DNA of 64,000 nt from Struthidea cinerea (taxonomy: Eukaryota > Chordata > Aves > Passeriformes > Corcoracidae), in contig VZTI01005203.1 in assembly GCA_013397865.1 (NCBI GenBank), forward strand, positions 1,393,678 to 1,457,677, given 5' to 3'. Positions 40,569 to 52,542 of the stretch are shown piece by piece. Below the pieces are notes generated by a model, which ran no database searches, was not told where the DNA came from, and saw only the letters and a program-made list of their open reading frames with translations. The position numbers were made by a program, and so were the translations under genes. Position 1 is the first letter of the stretch, and the number at the start of each line of letters is the position of its first letter.

Positions 40569-40602
40569 TTTTTCAATCTAATATTATTATTAGATTGAAA
40601 AA
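40569..40602. repeat. Perfect inverted repeat, 14-bp arms
   Basis: TTTTTCAATCTAAT and ATTAGATTGAAAAA are exact reverse complements separated by six bases (ATTATT). Confidence 0.95.
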
Positions 40603-41478
40603 TTGACTACGCATTTTTCATCCAGCTGGACTAGAGAGTTCTGAGAAAACTACTGCAGCACTCAATAGGTGAACTACTGCTGGCAGCAGCTCTTCTTGAA
40701 GCACACAAAGCAACAAACCGCCTCACACTGTAGCAGCAGCAGCACCAGTGACTCCACTAAGGATTTCTGGCCTCACAGTGCTAGATGAGGTCTGTGCATT
40801 GTTCCGTGCTTTTGCCCTCAACCAGTTTGCAGGTTAAGGAAGCAACTTAGGAGGGGTCTGGTTTACGTATCTTGTTTCTGCTTTTGACTTCTGTGGAAGC
40901 TTTTGGCTTCCATCAGACTTCTGACGACACTAGTGCATGACTGTGGCAACGCCTGATGGGCATGCACTGGATTGAGGAGCTATTTCAGTGAACATGTTTC
41001 CTGTCTGCATTCCCAGAGACATTCTGCATCAGAGACATGTTTTCATCTATTTAGCAGCAGAATCAAGTGATTGTGTGCTGAGGGCTGTGAAGGAGCAGTT
41101 GCCCTATTTTAGAGCAAGGACTTCTTTTAAACAAGAGTAGCTTAATCATGAAAGGGATTACGCATAGTGATGGGACTGAGATAGCAGGAAATTGGATTTG
41201 CTGATTTAGGACATAACCGTCTGATGTGCCTATGACTAGGAACAGTATGGAAAGGCACTGGAATGCAAAATTATTCCTGTCTAGTTCATGTCGGACCTGC
41301 ATCCATATCAATCCACTTTATTTTATAGCAGCATGTTGATGTGTACAAAGGAAGGATGATGCTTCCCTCTTGTTCCAACTTAAGAAGAGCACAAATCACA
41401 GCTGGCAGTGATACACATTTCTTTGACATGTATGGAGAAGTTGCTGATGATTAATTGCACATTGAAATAGGATGAATC

Positions 41479-41500
41479 CCCTAGACTGACCAGTCTAGGG
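41479..41500. repeat. Perfect inverted repeat, 10-bp arms
   Basis: CCCTAGACTG and CAGTCTAGGG are exact reverse complements separated by AC, which makes a near-palindrome of 22 bp. Confidence 0.95.
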
Positions 41501-42868
41501 CTTGAGCACGTGGAGAGGCAAGCAGGAGTCTCATTTTCTGTCCATGTTCCTGTACTTTATATCCTGGTGATCTTTTAAAGTTGTTGTTTTTTTTAATAGG
41601 AGGGACAAATTCCATTTAAACCTTTTCTAGACAGATTGTAGATTTTTTTTTTTTCTCCTTTAGTGCTTCTCCATTTAGTTCCATAGTAAGCTCTCTCTGT
41701 GGGTAAGCATGATGATAAAAATACACAAATCTTCACTCTATCCCATTCTTTTGTTGTTCTGCCAGAACTTTCTTATACAGAAAATCACTTTGAGGAATTG
41801 ATTGATTTGTGTGTGATAAGCTCTCTAGCACTAGTTTGCCAGCATCAAAGCACTGATCTTTTTTTTTCCCTTTTTTTTTTTTTCTAATCCCTTGGGCAAA
41901 TGTCGTGGAAAGATACAGACACCTTTTTGTCAGTACTAAGTGGCAGACATCATTTAGCAAAATTGTGAATTGCTTGCAAAATTCTCATAACTCCACAACA
42001 CATTAATTCATGATGCAGATATTTTGGATCATTTGGGGTAATATAAAACTTACTTCTATAAAAATTCCTGCATGCACAAGAACATATTTTTTGGGTACTT
42101 GTATATACACTAAATTAAATCTCTCAAAGCTTCTAAATGCTTCTAGGCATTGAATCACTTCGGAAAGGGAAACTGAACATTAAATATGTTTCTACATCAT
42201 TTAATCATGATGAAATGATGTTTGAAATGTATTAGCTTAAAAAAAAATTAAACTGTCTCTGAGACACCAAAGCATTTTCAAATTTTTATCTCTTTCACCA
42301 ATACATGGAACCTGCTCTAGGCCAGAGAGATATTCCCTATAAAACCAAAAATATATTTTGGAAAGAGAAATAAGAGCTGTGAAATCTCAATGTAGATTGG
42401 CAGGATTCAACTAATCCAAACGCGTTGGAGAATGGCAGATTTACCATGACTTCGCAAAATAAGGGAAGTGTGAGTGTGTTTAATATCCTGACAGTGTTCC
42501 TGAAAGGCACCTGACATGGTCTTTCCTGATCATTCCCTGATCCATAACAAAGCGTATGCATCTGCATGCCTTCTCACAGATGTTTTATAGGTACTGAAGG
42601 CTAGATGTCATCACATATCTTTAAGTGCATTTTCACAGTTCACAGAGGTATAAATAGATGTTCCTGCTTTATTCAAAGCACCTGTAAGACATTAAATGGC
42701 TAGGTGATTTAAAAGCTGCTTCCAGTGCTGGGCATTACAAAGATTTAAAAATAAACCAAGAATGTTTCAGACAATCTTGTTGCGCTTGATGTTGTACTCA
42801 AAATCTGAGTCATTAGTGATCAAAGAGTTTCAAGGATAACTGTTTATTTAACAGTACAACAGAACAGT

Positions 42869-43435
42869 TGTGCTGGTTTTGCCTGGGGTTGGTTAATTGT
42901 CTTCACAGTACTAGTACGGGGCTGTGTTTTGGATTTGTGCCGAACACAGGGTTAATACAGAGATGTTTTTGTTATTGCTGAGCAAGGCTTATACAGAGCC
43001 AAGGCCTTTTCTGCTTTCGTACTGCCTTGTGGCAAGGGAAGCTGGGGGTGCACAGGAGGCCGGGAGGAGACACAGTGGGGACAGGTGACCCAAACTGACC
43101 AAGGGGATATTCCAGACCTTATGACATCGTGCTCAGAGTATAAAGTGGGCAGGAAAGGGGGATTTTTGGGGTGACGGCGTTTGTCTGCCCAAGTAACTCT
43201 TACCTATGTTGGGGTCCTGCTTTCCTGGGGATGCCTGCCCATGGGAAGCAGTGGATTAATTCCCTGTTTTGCTTTGTTTGTGTGTGCAGTTTCTGCTTTC
43301 CCTATTGAACAGTTTTTATCTCAAACCATGAGTTTTCTAACTTTTACCCTTCAGATTTTCCCCCTGATCCTGCTGTTGGGGGAGTGAGTGAGGGCCTGAG
43401 TGGGTTTTGGTTGCTGGCTGGGTAAAACCTGTACA
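42869..43435 (+). mobile_element. Solo LTR of an avian ERVL-type endogenous retrovirus
   Basis: The block opens with TGTGCTGGTTTTGCC and passes through GTTTTGGATTTGTGC and CCAAACTGACCAAGGGGATA. It then has a TATAAAG box at 43,139-43,145, a GGCGTTTGTCTGCCCAAGTA segment and CATGAGTTTTCTAACTTTTA, and ends with GGGTAAAACCTGTACA. This succession matches a common ERVL LTR family of bird genomes that I know from experience. No primer-binding site, gag, pol or second LTR adjoins it, so it is a solo LTR left after recombination. ACAGT occurs directly before the first TG and again across the end (43,433-43,437), so a target duplication is possible, but its register is ambiguous. The last base of the element is uncertain by a few positions. 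The ORF inside it is not a gene. Confidence 0.88.
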
Positions 43436-46400
43436 GTGAATCAAAAGAAAATATGGAATATACTGTATTATATATTTCTGTACTTAAGGGGTAGATTTGC
43501 AAGCATCATATGCTAGACACACAACTGAGGGCCTTGCTACACAAGCCCAATCCAGCAAAAAACTTGTTCACAATCTACCCTTAACCTTCCAAATGCTCTG
43601 GCTGACTGCTGGAAGTTTAATCTATATTGCTCTATTATTGATTGCAATGAGATTACTCATCTATTTAATAACTCTGTTGAATCAGAATATAATTTCATAA
43701 AGCACATCATTCTAGTTTAAGAACTAGTTTAATGCTAATTTAAGAACAGAATTTTTATCTGTCAAATTATTTCTCTTTCTTGAAAGTTTCTTTCCTGTGA
43801 AAACACATGACTACTCTGCTCATCTCACCTGCCCAGTCGCTCTTTGAGCATGTAAAAAGTTCTGTAGGGATGTAAGGGTGATCTTTACATCCTTATGCAG
43901 GCACATGAGGAACTGACAACAAAGGACATGGTGAATCAGTGCTTGGCCATTCCTTTCTATTATTTTATGTGAGAGCAGGGTTAGGAACTTCTGAATTACA
44001 GCTTTGTTTGAGTCTTGGTAGTTCTGGTGTTCGACAGAGGTGTTTTTTGCATTATCTGGATTATTTGCATCTCTCTGGATGAGGTGCCTATGAAATAGGA
44101 TGACAACAAGAAAGACTAAAGGGAAGTTTTTCTAGCGTCTCACTCTGGTAAAGATCACTGTTGGATGAGCATTTTAGAGGTGGGTTTGGAAAGCAAAGCA
44201 GAGCAAAGACATTTCTGGCATCAAACAGCCAGTCTCTCCTCTGACTGTTGAGGCAAATATTACAATGATCTTGCTTATGAGCAAGACTGTCTGAAGACAA
44301 AGTGTCCCCAGCAGGACAGTCTCTTAGAGGCTTGTGAAAAGATTGTCTGTAATCTTTACTGCCTCTAGACAGCATGAGGAATTGACAAAATGCATTATTC
44401 TGATAGATCCTGAGAGATGTCACTTTGGGTTCAGCTTTGTCTGGAGCTTTCTGGAGGACAAGGCAAAAAGGGGTCTGGAATTTTTTTAATGACTTCAGTT
44501 TCTGGCTTATTTTCATGCTCTTAAATTTGTACATGACATGCATTTCTGAGTGACCCTGTAACCTTTTAACTATTAGGACAATTTTATTTGGGAATCTTTT
44601 ACTGTGTGCACAAATTCTGCATGAAGAATTGTTTGCAACGTTACTACTAGGCACAGTTATTTACTGGGCATAGCAGATAGCTGAAATATGACTACACTGA
44701 ACATTAATATGGTCTTCAGTTTCCAAGCTGACAATAAATAAGTTTTTCCTAGCCAGTCAGTGGTAGTCAAATTGGGAGATGCAGCCCTTGTTTCTGCTTG
44801 GGAGAAGCTGATACTTGACCTTGTTCAGTCACAGACACCTGAAGCACAAGTTGTGCTGAGGATAAGCTTTCTGAACCATACAGTTCTGGAGGGAGCAATG
44901 TGCGTAAGGGAATAGAGGCCAAGACAGGACTGTGGATTCAGCTTCATTTTATACTACCTTTTGTCTTAAAAAACAAGTTATACTATTCAACGTATTTATT
45001 TCAAGATCTGAGAGAAGGGTAAACCTCCTTGAGCCAATTGTTCTGTTACCATTTCACTCCAAAGGTCTTTGAACCCAGTATTCAAAATTACAACAGTTGT
45101 TGAGTAATGTCAATAGACAAAGAAGTCTTGGTGGATAATCTTCTAACCATTCTGAAAGATCCTCCCCCGTCTTTCCAAGATGAAGCTACTAGAAGCAACC
45201 TGAGAGCATCTCTGAAAATAAACCAGGAAGAATTCCTGCAACAGATGACCTTTCCTGTCCTTTTCACACCTAGTGTTGTGCGTGTGTGATATAATTTTCT
45301 ATTGTGACATTGTGTGATTTCGCATCTATGGAAAATTTTTCTATTAAACCAGATAATATCTCAGGCCAGACAAAAAGTTACCTGTGACTTGGACTGCTGG
45401 AAGTGTACAGAATAATTATCTACTACGTGAAATAACATATGAAAATCCTGTAGTTACATGCTGGAAAAGAGTTACACAGTTATTTTTACTGCACAGCTAT
45501 TGATGTAACCACATGATTGACACAGAGTCACCAGGAGCAAGATTAAAATACACATTAATAATTTATGAATTAATGCTTTGATACAATTTGAGCAGAAAGT
45601 TTGACAAATTTCAGGGTGTTAAGGTCCATGGCTTAAGCCCACCAATTAGCAACATTTTAATATTGATATTCGATAGTGCTGATTCTGGTGCTGAATACTT
45701 CACTCGTTTCTGTAGAAATCACATTAATTCATTTGTCACATTTAAAAGTGCAAACAAACTGCAGAATATAATTATACACATACACGATGACAGCACACAT
45801 GATGGCTATCAAAGGTGTTGCTGTGCCTATTAATGTCTTTTATCTTTGTGATAATCTTCATTTCCTAAAATCTCTTAGACACTTACTAGTATTGGATTTA
45901 TTCATGTGTACTTAAAAAAGGGGAATATATTGACTGTGGTGCTATGTTCACTGGAACACTCTTAATGCTTCATGTAAAATGGAAAGGGTAATGAGTCATT
46001 GATGTATTGGCCAAGAAGCCAATTAAACAAGATGTAGGAGTTGTCGTTTTTTCTGGTGACCTGTGGAGTTGAACTAAATAATAAACTAAGTTGGAACTGT
46101 ATCTCTCTTGTCCATGAACACTACAGAAGTTCTTTCATGACTAATATCAAAACCAGTAAGTTCAAATTACATCATTTATTAAGGATGATAAACTAACAGG
46201 TTGATTCTTCTATATGCCTTCTTCACAGCAACTAAATGTGAATATAGATTTCCACACCCATACTAATGTACATTAGGCTTAGAGTAGTGCTAAGAGACAG
46301 CACATTACACTATGCCCTTTATACACATGGACAGTTTTAGAAAACCTCTCTCAGCTCTTTTTCCATGAAGACAATAGTGGTAATTACTTGAGACTGAAGC

Positions 46401-49400
46401 ATTTTTAGCTTGCTTCTGCTCTAGCTTTTAGATGGTTTCTTTTTTCAGCTTGGTAAATAAAGAACTTGTGATGATTAGGTCAGTTCAAGGGATAAAGTTA
46501 TCCTGGCATAATTAGCATCTTAAGATGAGCCTTCCAGCCCGACTGACGTGGTTTTTTTTATATCCTGAGCTGGTATGTCTGCTCTCACAAGCTTCCAGAC
46601 AGTGCACTAGTAGCAGCATTCACTGGGGAAGACAAAAAGAATTTGGCCACACAACCTAGAACCAGCATCTTGTATTTCACACAGGGAGAAGGATCTACGC
46701 AAAACTGGGGAAGTATAGCAGTGTTTTCAGCACAGATGTTGCAATTACAACCCAAGAAAGGTTCCTATCATATAGTTACAAATGTTTAAATGGACTAAAT
46801 TCTCCCATACTTCATGGGATTTTTGCAGTATAGGAATTAGGTAAGGAGGCAAATAGACTTTTAGCAGCTTGCCTGCCTCTAGGTGTGCTCCTAGACATTA
46901 GCAACATTAGGTTCCCAAGGAAGCTTGGATTCCCCAAGCTCCCGATAAACTTGCAGACTACATAAGGTGAGTGTCAACAGCGAATCACGGTGAGATAAGG
47001 CAGCCTAGGCAGTTTTGGTCTCAGACTTCTAAATTTTGAACTCCACTATGGCATTCCTTATGGGTTTTACTTTTAACAGATAATCCAAATGGATTTTGGA
47101 GGTTATTTCTAGTCTGCATTTCTTTTGTGCAGGTAGAGGCAAAAGGACTTCCATAGGTATCATATAGGACAGGTGACAGGCCTAAGAGCATGGGGAAAAT
47201 GTAGGGACATGGGTTTGAAAGATTGTTCTTAGTATTTGTTTAGATAATTAGATATTAGCTTAGAGATATTTACACATGTAAGAACATCGTGAAAAATAAA
47301 GTGATTTTCCAAAGGTTCACCAAAGAAAATCCAGTTTTGTATATCCAAAACCATGAAGCAAAGAGCTGGGTGAAAATGAATGGGAAATTCAGTGTGAATA
47401 TTATGACATCTGAAAGACACATCCTTGTAATGTACAGAGGTTATTTTAGATTTTCAGGGAAGAGGATTGGGTTGGAAGAGCTGCAGGAGGAGGGAAAACT
47501 TCCTGGTGATAAAAGAATCATCTGATCCTTTGCTGAAGTTTGAAGATTATAACTGCACTGATAGAAATAGGACGTATTTCAGAGAGCTTGTTCAAAACAA
47601 AGAATACAATATGACCAAATCAGAAACTACTCTGCTTCCTGACAAACTTTGGATTACCGTGTGGTTTTCTGGGCTTTAAGGTAAATGGAATACTTTAAAC
47701 AAGTCAGGTGAAACATTAGAAGGAAATTGCTTTGAAAGAAAACCAGATATATTAAGGCTCCTGTTAAAGCTTGTGTAGTCACAGATCCTCCTGAGGTATG
47801 ACTGCAGAATACATGTGTCTGATAGTGAGAGAGGGATGGCAAAAACATCACATCCATGCTAAAGAATGAGAAGGAATTTAGACTCTCACTTCTAGGACAG
47901 CTGCATATCATGAACCAGATGGACATGAAGCAGTAGTCCACACACATACCAGACAACACACACATATGGAGAACAAAATGTCTATGCCAAACTGCTTTGG
48001 AGTCTTTGAGAGAAGCTGAGATTGCATTTTGGGGTCCTTCACCCCAAAGGTGAAGGGGTATGAAAACACAGAACTATACTAGAAGCATTAGGAATTTCCC
48101 CAGATAACATCTGAGGCAAGGGGAAAAGACCCTTGTAAGTATCACAGGAGTCAGCAGCTCTCCTGCATGCCATTTGCTCATCATTGCATCTACTCAGAAG
48201 TTTTAACCAAGCAGGTCTGTAACATGGATGTTGGTGACATGCCCGGCCATACAAATGCAAGCAGTGGAAGTCTGTTTGGGAGTCATGGGCATAATCCAAA
48301 CGTTCCAGTGATTTTAAAAACTGGTTTTGAAAATTGTTAACCCACACCGAATCATAATGCAAAGGTACCACCTGGAGCAGGAGAAACTTGTTCAGGTGGT
48401 GTAGATAGTTACCATGTTTGTTAATATAATTTACGTGTTGCAGGAGTTTGCTTCAGTTGATAACTCTGCTCGGAGGAGCCACACTTTTGACCTGAAAGCA
48501 GGACTCAAAAAGGGTGAGAGAGGAAATGAAGGCTCCCCTGTTCCACCTGTGTGACCCTCCCACAACCTGGGAACTGAGGAGACAAGAATTCTTCTCCCGA
48601 ATGTTTCTGTTGCAGAAGGCAACTCATGAGTTTTTAATTGAAAAATATTTGTCTGTGTTCTATTCTGCTTGCCATCACATTTCTGAGTCTGCAGAACTCA
48701 CTCAGGCTAAAGGTATGATAGAATGTGTATTGTGCTTTTGAAATAAAACTTACCTAAGAGAACAAACTGATGGTTTTCTCCTTATTTCTTCTGAGAAGCA
48801 TTCAGAGATAGCTGCAAAGAAAGTGAAGATGGAAGAAGTTTCAGCATTTTCATTTCAGCATTTCATCCATTTTTTCAAACCAGGTGATATTGAGGAATAT
48901 GAGTATTTATGAGAGAGTGGGATCCAGCAGTGTAACATGATGCTGAGAGCAGATATTGGAGAATATGCTAATCCTGTCATTAAAGGATTAGAGAAGGGCA
49001 GGTTAGTTTATCAATTTTTAGTTGAATTTTTTATTCTTCATGTAGAGTTTCTTGACTATCTCTTTTGCGGAAGTTGAAAAAGCTGTTCTGTTAGCTGCTG
49101 AATAGTAGTGCACCATCAATCTGCTCTATAAGCTCTAAAAACTCATGGATCAATGTGATATGGCTATGGGATCAAAGGCAGAGTTTCTGAACTCATCCAC
49201 AGCAACATGAGCTGTAATGCACAAGGGACATTCTGCTAACCTGATGATTTGTAAGAGACCTCATGAGTCAGTAGAAGTTTGCTTTTTTGATAGAATATGA
49301 AAGTCCTAAAACAAGTCTCTTAGTATTTTTATCTTTCTTTTTTTTGCCAAACAAAATGTTAATTCTATTTCTGATGCAATTCTCTTTTTCAAATACAATT

Positions 49401-50929
49401 ACATGATAAATTTGGTAAATGCTAAGCAGGTCCTTCATGGAACTAAGCAGATTTCTCTCATCTAAGGATTTGGCTTTAAGAGATTTTTAGCATATCAATT
49501 ACAGAACAGTTTTACATGCTAAAAATAGCAGTCAAATCTAACTAACAAAGCTACGAACTCCCAAATTTCTTACCCCAGATGATTTAGCTACTTTAGGTAA
49601 TACTTGATTTATATATACATCACACAGTTTTGTATATAAATGGTAGGACAAACTTTCAGACAAATTCTTCTCTTTGCTCCATCTTGTCTAACTGGTTTTC
49701 CATCATTCCTAAATATTGCAATTTTATAATTGTAACTTTTTTTGATTTTTTTGTTTCATTAAGTGGAACCTTAAAGAAGAAATTGAAGCAAAAATGGAGA
49801 GTAGCCAAAAGATATTTGATAAAACATAGAATAAAGTTAAAAGGTTCAGTAAATGTGATGGTGCTATGCATCAGAATTCCTGTAAAAACCACTGAAAAAT
49901 ACTTGATTTCCCAGGAGTTTCCTGTGTTTAATTATTAACCTGGAGAAGCTCCCAAGCACTGCTTTCTCCCAAGTGACACTTTCCTGAAAGGGCAGAGTTC
50001 TTGCCAGTAGAAAACAGTGGGAGATACCATCCAAAAAGAGTTCATCTACCTAGATCTTAGAGGACTCACTTAGGACATCAATGGAAAAGGGTCTTTTCTC
50101 CATCTGTCTGTTTATAAAGAATTATTTTATTTTTAATGACTTACTTTTATCAAAACTTATTCAAATGTGGAAATAGTAGCGTATTTAAGCTTCAGGGGGG
50201 CGAAAAATTGGAAAAGAGAATTTGGATTGCCATCCCAAACCGTTGTCAGTCATCCCAAACCAACCTTCTTCAATGAAAATCCTCTCGAGAAATGTGAGGA
50301 AGGACTAAGGAGAAAGGGGGAGGTGGCATCTCTTCTTCAGTTTATCTTCAAGAGGAGGAGATGGTGGGTTGCAACAGGGCGCTGAAGGGAAATGCAGACA
50401 ATTGTTAGTGCAACTAAAGAGTGCTTGGGACTTTTGGGGTCCATTCAAAGCAGGAGATTTCCTGAGTAAACAACAGCAACCACTTGAACTCCTTATGACT
50501 CAGTTTCTTGTCTATAGAATACGAAAAATAGATGGTATTGTAAGACTAGATGCACTACAGATTTCTCAGACCATTAAGGGGGCTCTAGAGAAGTTTCTTT
50601 ATCAATACTGTCATCCCTAGGGAGGTTCTGAGGCCATTTTACCCAGCTTGACACCGTGTTGTCCAACTTAGCGTACTACTTGCAAAGAGGGGGAACAAAG
50701 TTACAGTAAACCAGATTCACCAGGTGCGGTACGGAAGGGTGCAGTGCGGTACCTTACAGCACCAAATGGTACAGCATGGTAAGAAAGCCCTGATTTGCCA
50801 GTGGTTCTCCAATTTTTAGGCAGTGGAGTTTATATACATCTCCTCAGAGCACGCAGCCACCCATACTGCACATACATAGCAGCTGGCAGCAGACTTGTTC
50901 TTCACATATCCCTTAGACTGAATTGTCTG
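43436..50929. other. Spacer between the solo LTR and the VIP CpG island
   Basis: No known gene was recognised. The minus strand holds an open frame of 188 codons at 44,088-44,654 that I cannot place, described in the findings. Overlapping short hairpins occur at 48,028-48,056. A pair of GTGCGGTAC direct repeats lies at 50,724-50,752, just before GC content rises. No coding exon signal stands out. Confidence 0.45.
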
Positions 50930-51784
50930 CTCCCCTCCTCCCTTCCAGGGACCGCAGTCCGCAGGACTTCTGCGAGACCCCCTCTACGGGCTGCGCTAAC
51001 TCAGGCGTGCTAGCGCTAGAAGGAAACTTCTTTCTTCTCCGCTTGCTGCTGCCAGCAGCGTTTGGCTTTTCCCGCAGCGGCGCCCTCGGCGGGAGCGGGA
51101 CTGAGGAACAGGAGAGGGGCTGGGAACCTGGACTGAGGAGCGGGAGCGCGGGCAGCCGCGGCCCCCTCGAACCCGCCCTGCCCGCGGGGTCCCGAGTGCC
51201 GCCTCCCCTCGTCACTCGCCGCTCCAGGCCAGGAGACTGGGCAACCGCAGACTTCGCAGTGCCCCAGCCAGGCGTCCCTACACCGCCCACGAGATGGCTT
51301 TCTCCTTCCTCTCTCCTCTTTCAAGCAGTTGAATGAAATCCACCGCACTTCCCCAGGTCGTGCATACGGCACAACGCCTATGCGCCCTAGCTGGGATGTT
51401 TCTGAGGTGAAGGGAACAAGGTGCCATTGATGCTCATCCCGCCATTCCGGAGCAGAATAGCTTCTTCGACCCCCAGTTATGTAGTAACAAGGGGAAAATT
51501 TCCTGAAATTAGACTACTGCAGGAACTCTGGTTTTAGTCACAGCTGTCATTCGAGAAACAAATTTCCAGGCATTTTAAATCTAATTCACTTATTCTTTAT
51601 GTAACTGAATTAGAAAATGTGATTAAGCATCACAGAATCTTCGGCATTGAGCCTGCCTAACCTTTAGTGAAACATGAAACTGAAAAACTTATTAGAAGTA
51701 AGAAGAAATGGTGAAATCGTCTGTATGGATTTGGTACAATCGTTACTGACTGAGTAGGAGGATTAGAGGCACAAAAGCTCAAGG

Positions 51785-51820
51785 AAAAAAAAAAAGAAAA
51801 TAAAAAGAAAAAATAAAAAA
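51785..51820. repeat. A-rich simple tract
   Basis: Runs of A are interrupted by G or T inside the otherwise GC-rich VIP upstream region. Confidence 0.85.
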
Positions 51821-52542
51821 GGATAATGACCTTTACAGCTGAAATTCTTCCGTGATCGTTTGGCAAATATTTCAGGGCAGGCACCGAGAAGACACGGTGC
51901 GACACTGAAGAGGTGCTTGCTTGATCAGCCCTGTCCTGCCGGCCCGCCCGCGGGTCCCACTCCCACTTCCCCTGTATTTCTTTCCCTGCTGCCCACAGAT
52001 CTCTCTTGAGGCAGGGAAGATTTGAAGGGGAAAAATCAAAGGCTTGAAACTGATTCTCCCTTGCTGTGGCATCCCCGAGGTTTGGGCTTAAGACACCTTA
52101 GAAGGAAGAGCTGATCCCCCTCCTGCTCAAGGAGATTTAACATACGCTCCAGCCGCTCTCCCTGCGCGCCCGTGTTGCGCGTGCCGGCGCTGGGATCCGC
52201 GGAAGTACCCACCGTGCTTGGCTGCACCAAGCGGCGCTTGGATGTGGCGGATAATCCGTTTTCCACGAACACGCACGCAGTTTATACAAAATAGCGAGGA
52301 GTAGAAAACACCCCGACACCTGCTAAAATCAAACTAAAACCCGTAGGAAAATTTTGTTTTTCAGACCAACTCCCTGCACACCTCGGGCGGGAACCCCCAT
52401 CAGGGACTTGCATGTGCCAGGGACGGAGAGGGACCAGTTTAGCATGGAAACACTGCCGAAGAGCTAGGGAAAGGAGCAACCCCGGGGCGGGAAAGCCGGC
52501 CGGGCTCCTTAGTAAAGCCCGGGGGTTGGATGAATGGGGGGG

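Larger units (their letters stand above)
36646..42868. other. MYCT1 3' UTR and downstream spacer
   Basis: The 3' UTR of MYCT1 must start here, but its end is not clear. The first canonical plus-strand AATAAA that I noticed is at 39,061-39,066. A (GAAA)n run lies at 38,484-38,503. Perfect hairpins occur at 40,569-40,602 and 41,479-41,500. T-rich runs lie at about 41,640-41,655 and 41,860-41,884. No gene was recognised. Confidence 0.5.

Noticed and set aside
43181..43387. 68-codon ORF
   Set aside because: It lies inside the U3-R-U5 part of the ERVL solo LTR and encodes no viral protein.
44063..44070. ATTTGCAT octamer as a counterpart of the POU sites in the distal VIP tissue-specific enhancer
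   Set aside because: A single octamer about 9.5 kb upstream is expected by chance. The known enhancer has clustered sites closer to the gene.
50913..51372. Overlapping ORFs of 118-137 codons on both strands in the CpG island
   Set aside because: High GC removes stop codons on both strands. The proteins are Pro/Gly/Arg-rich and lack any family signature.
51629..51665. ATCACAGAATCTTCGGCATT, resembling a common bird-repeat word
   Set aside because: The likeness does not extend beyond a few bases and no CR1 motif follows.
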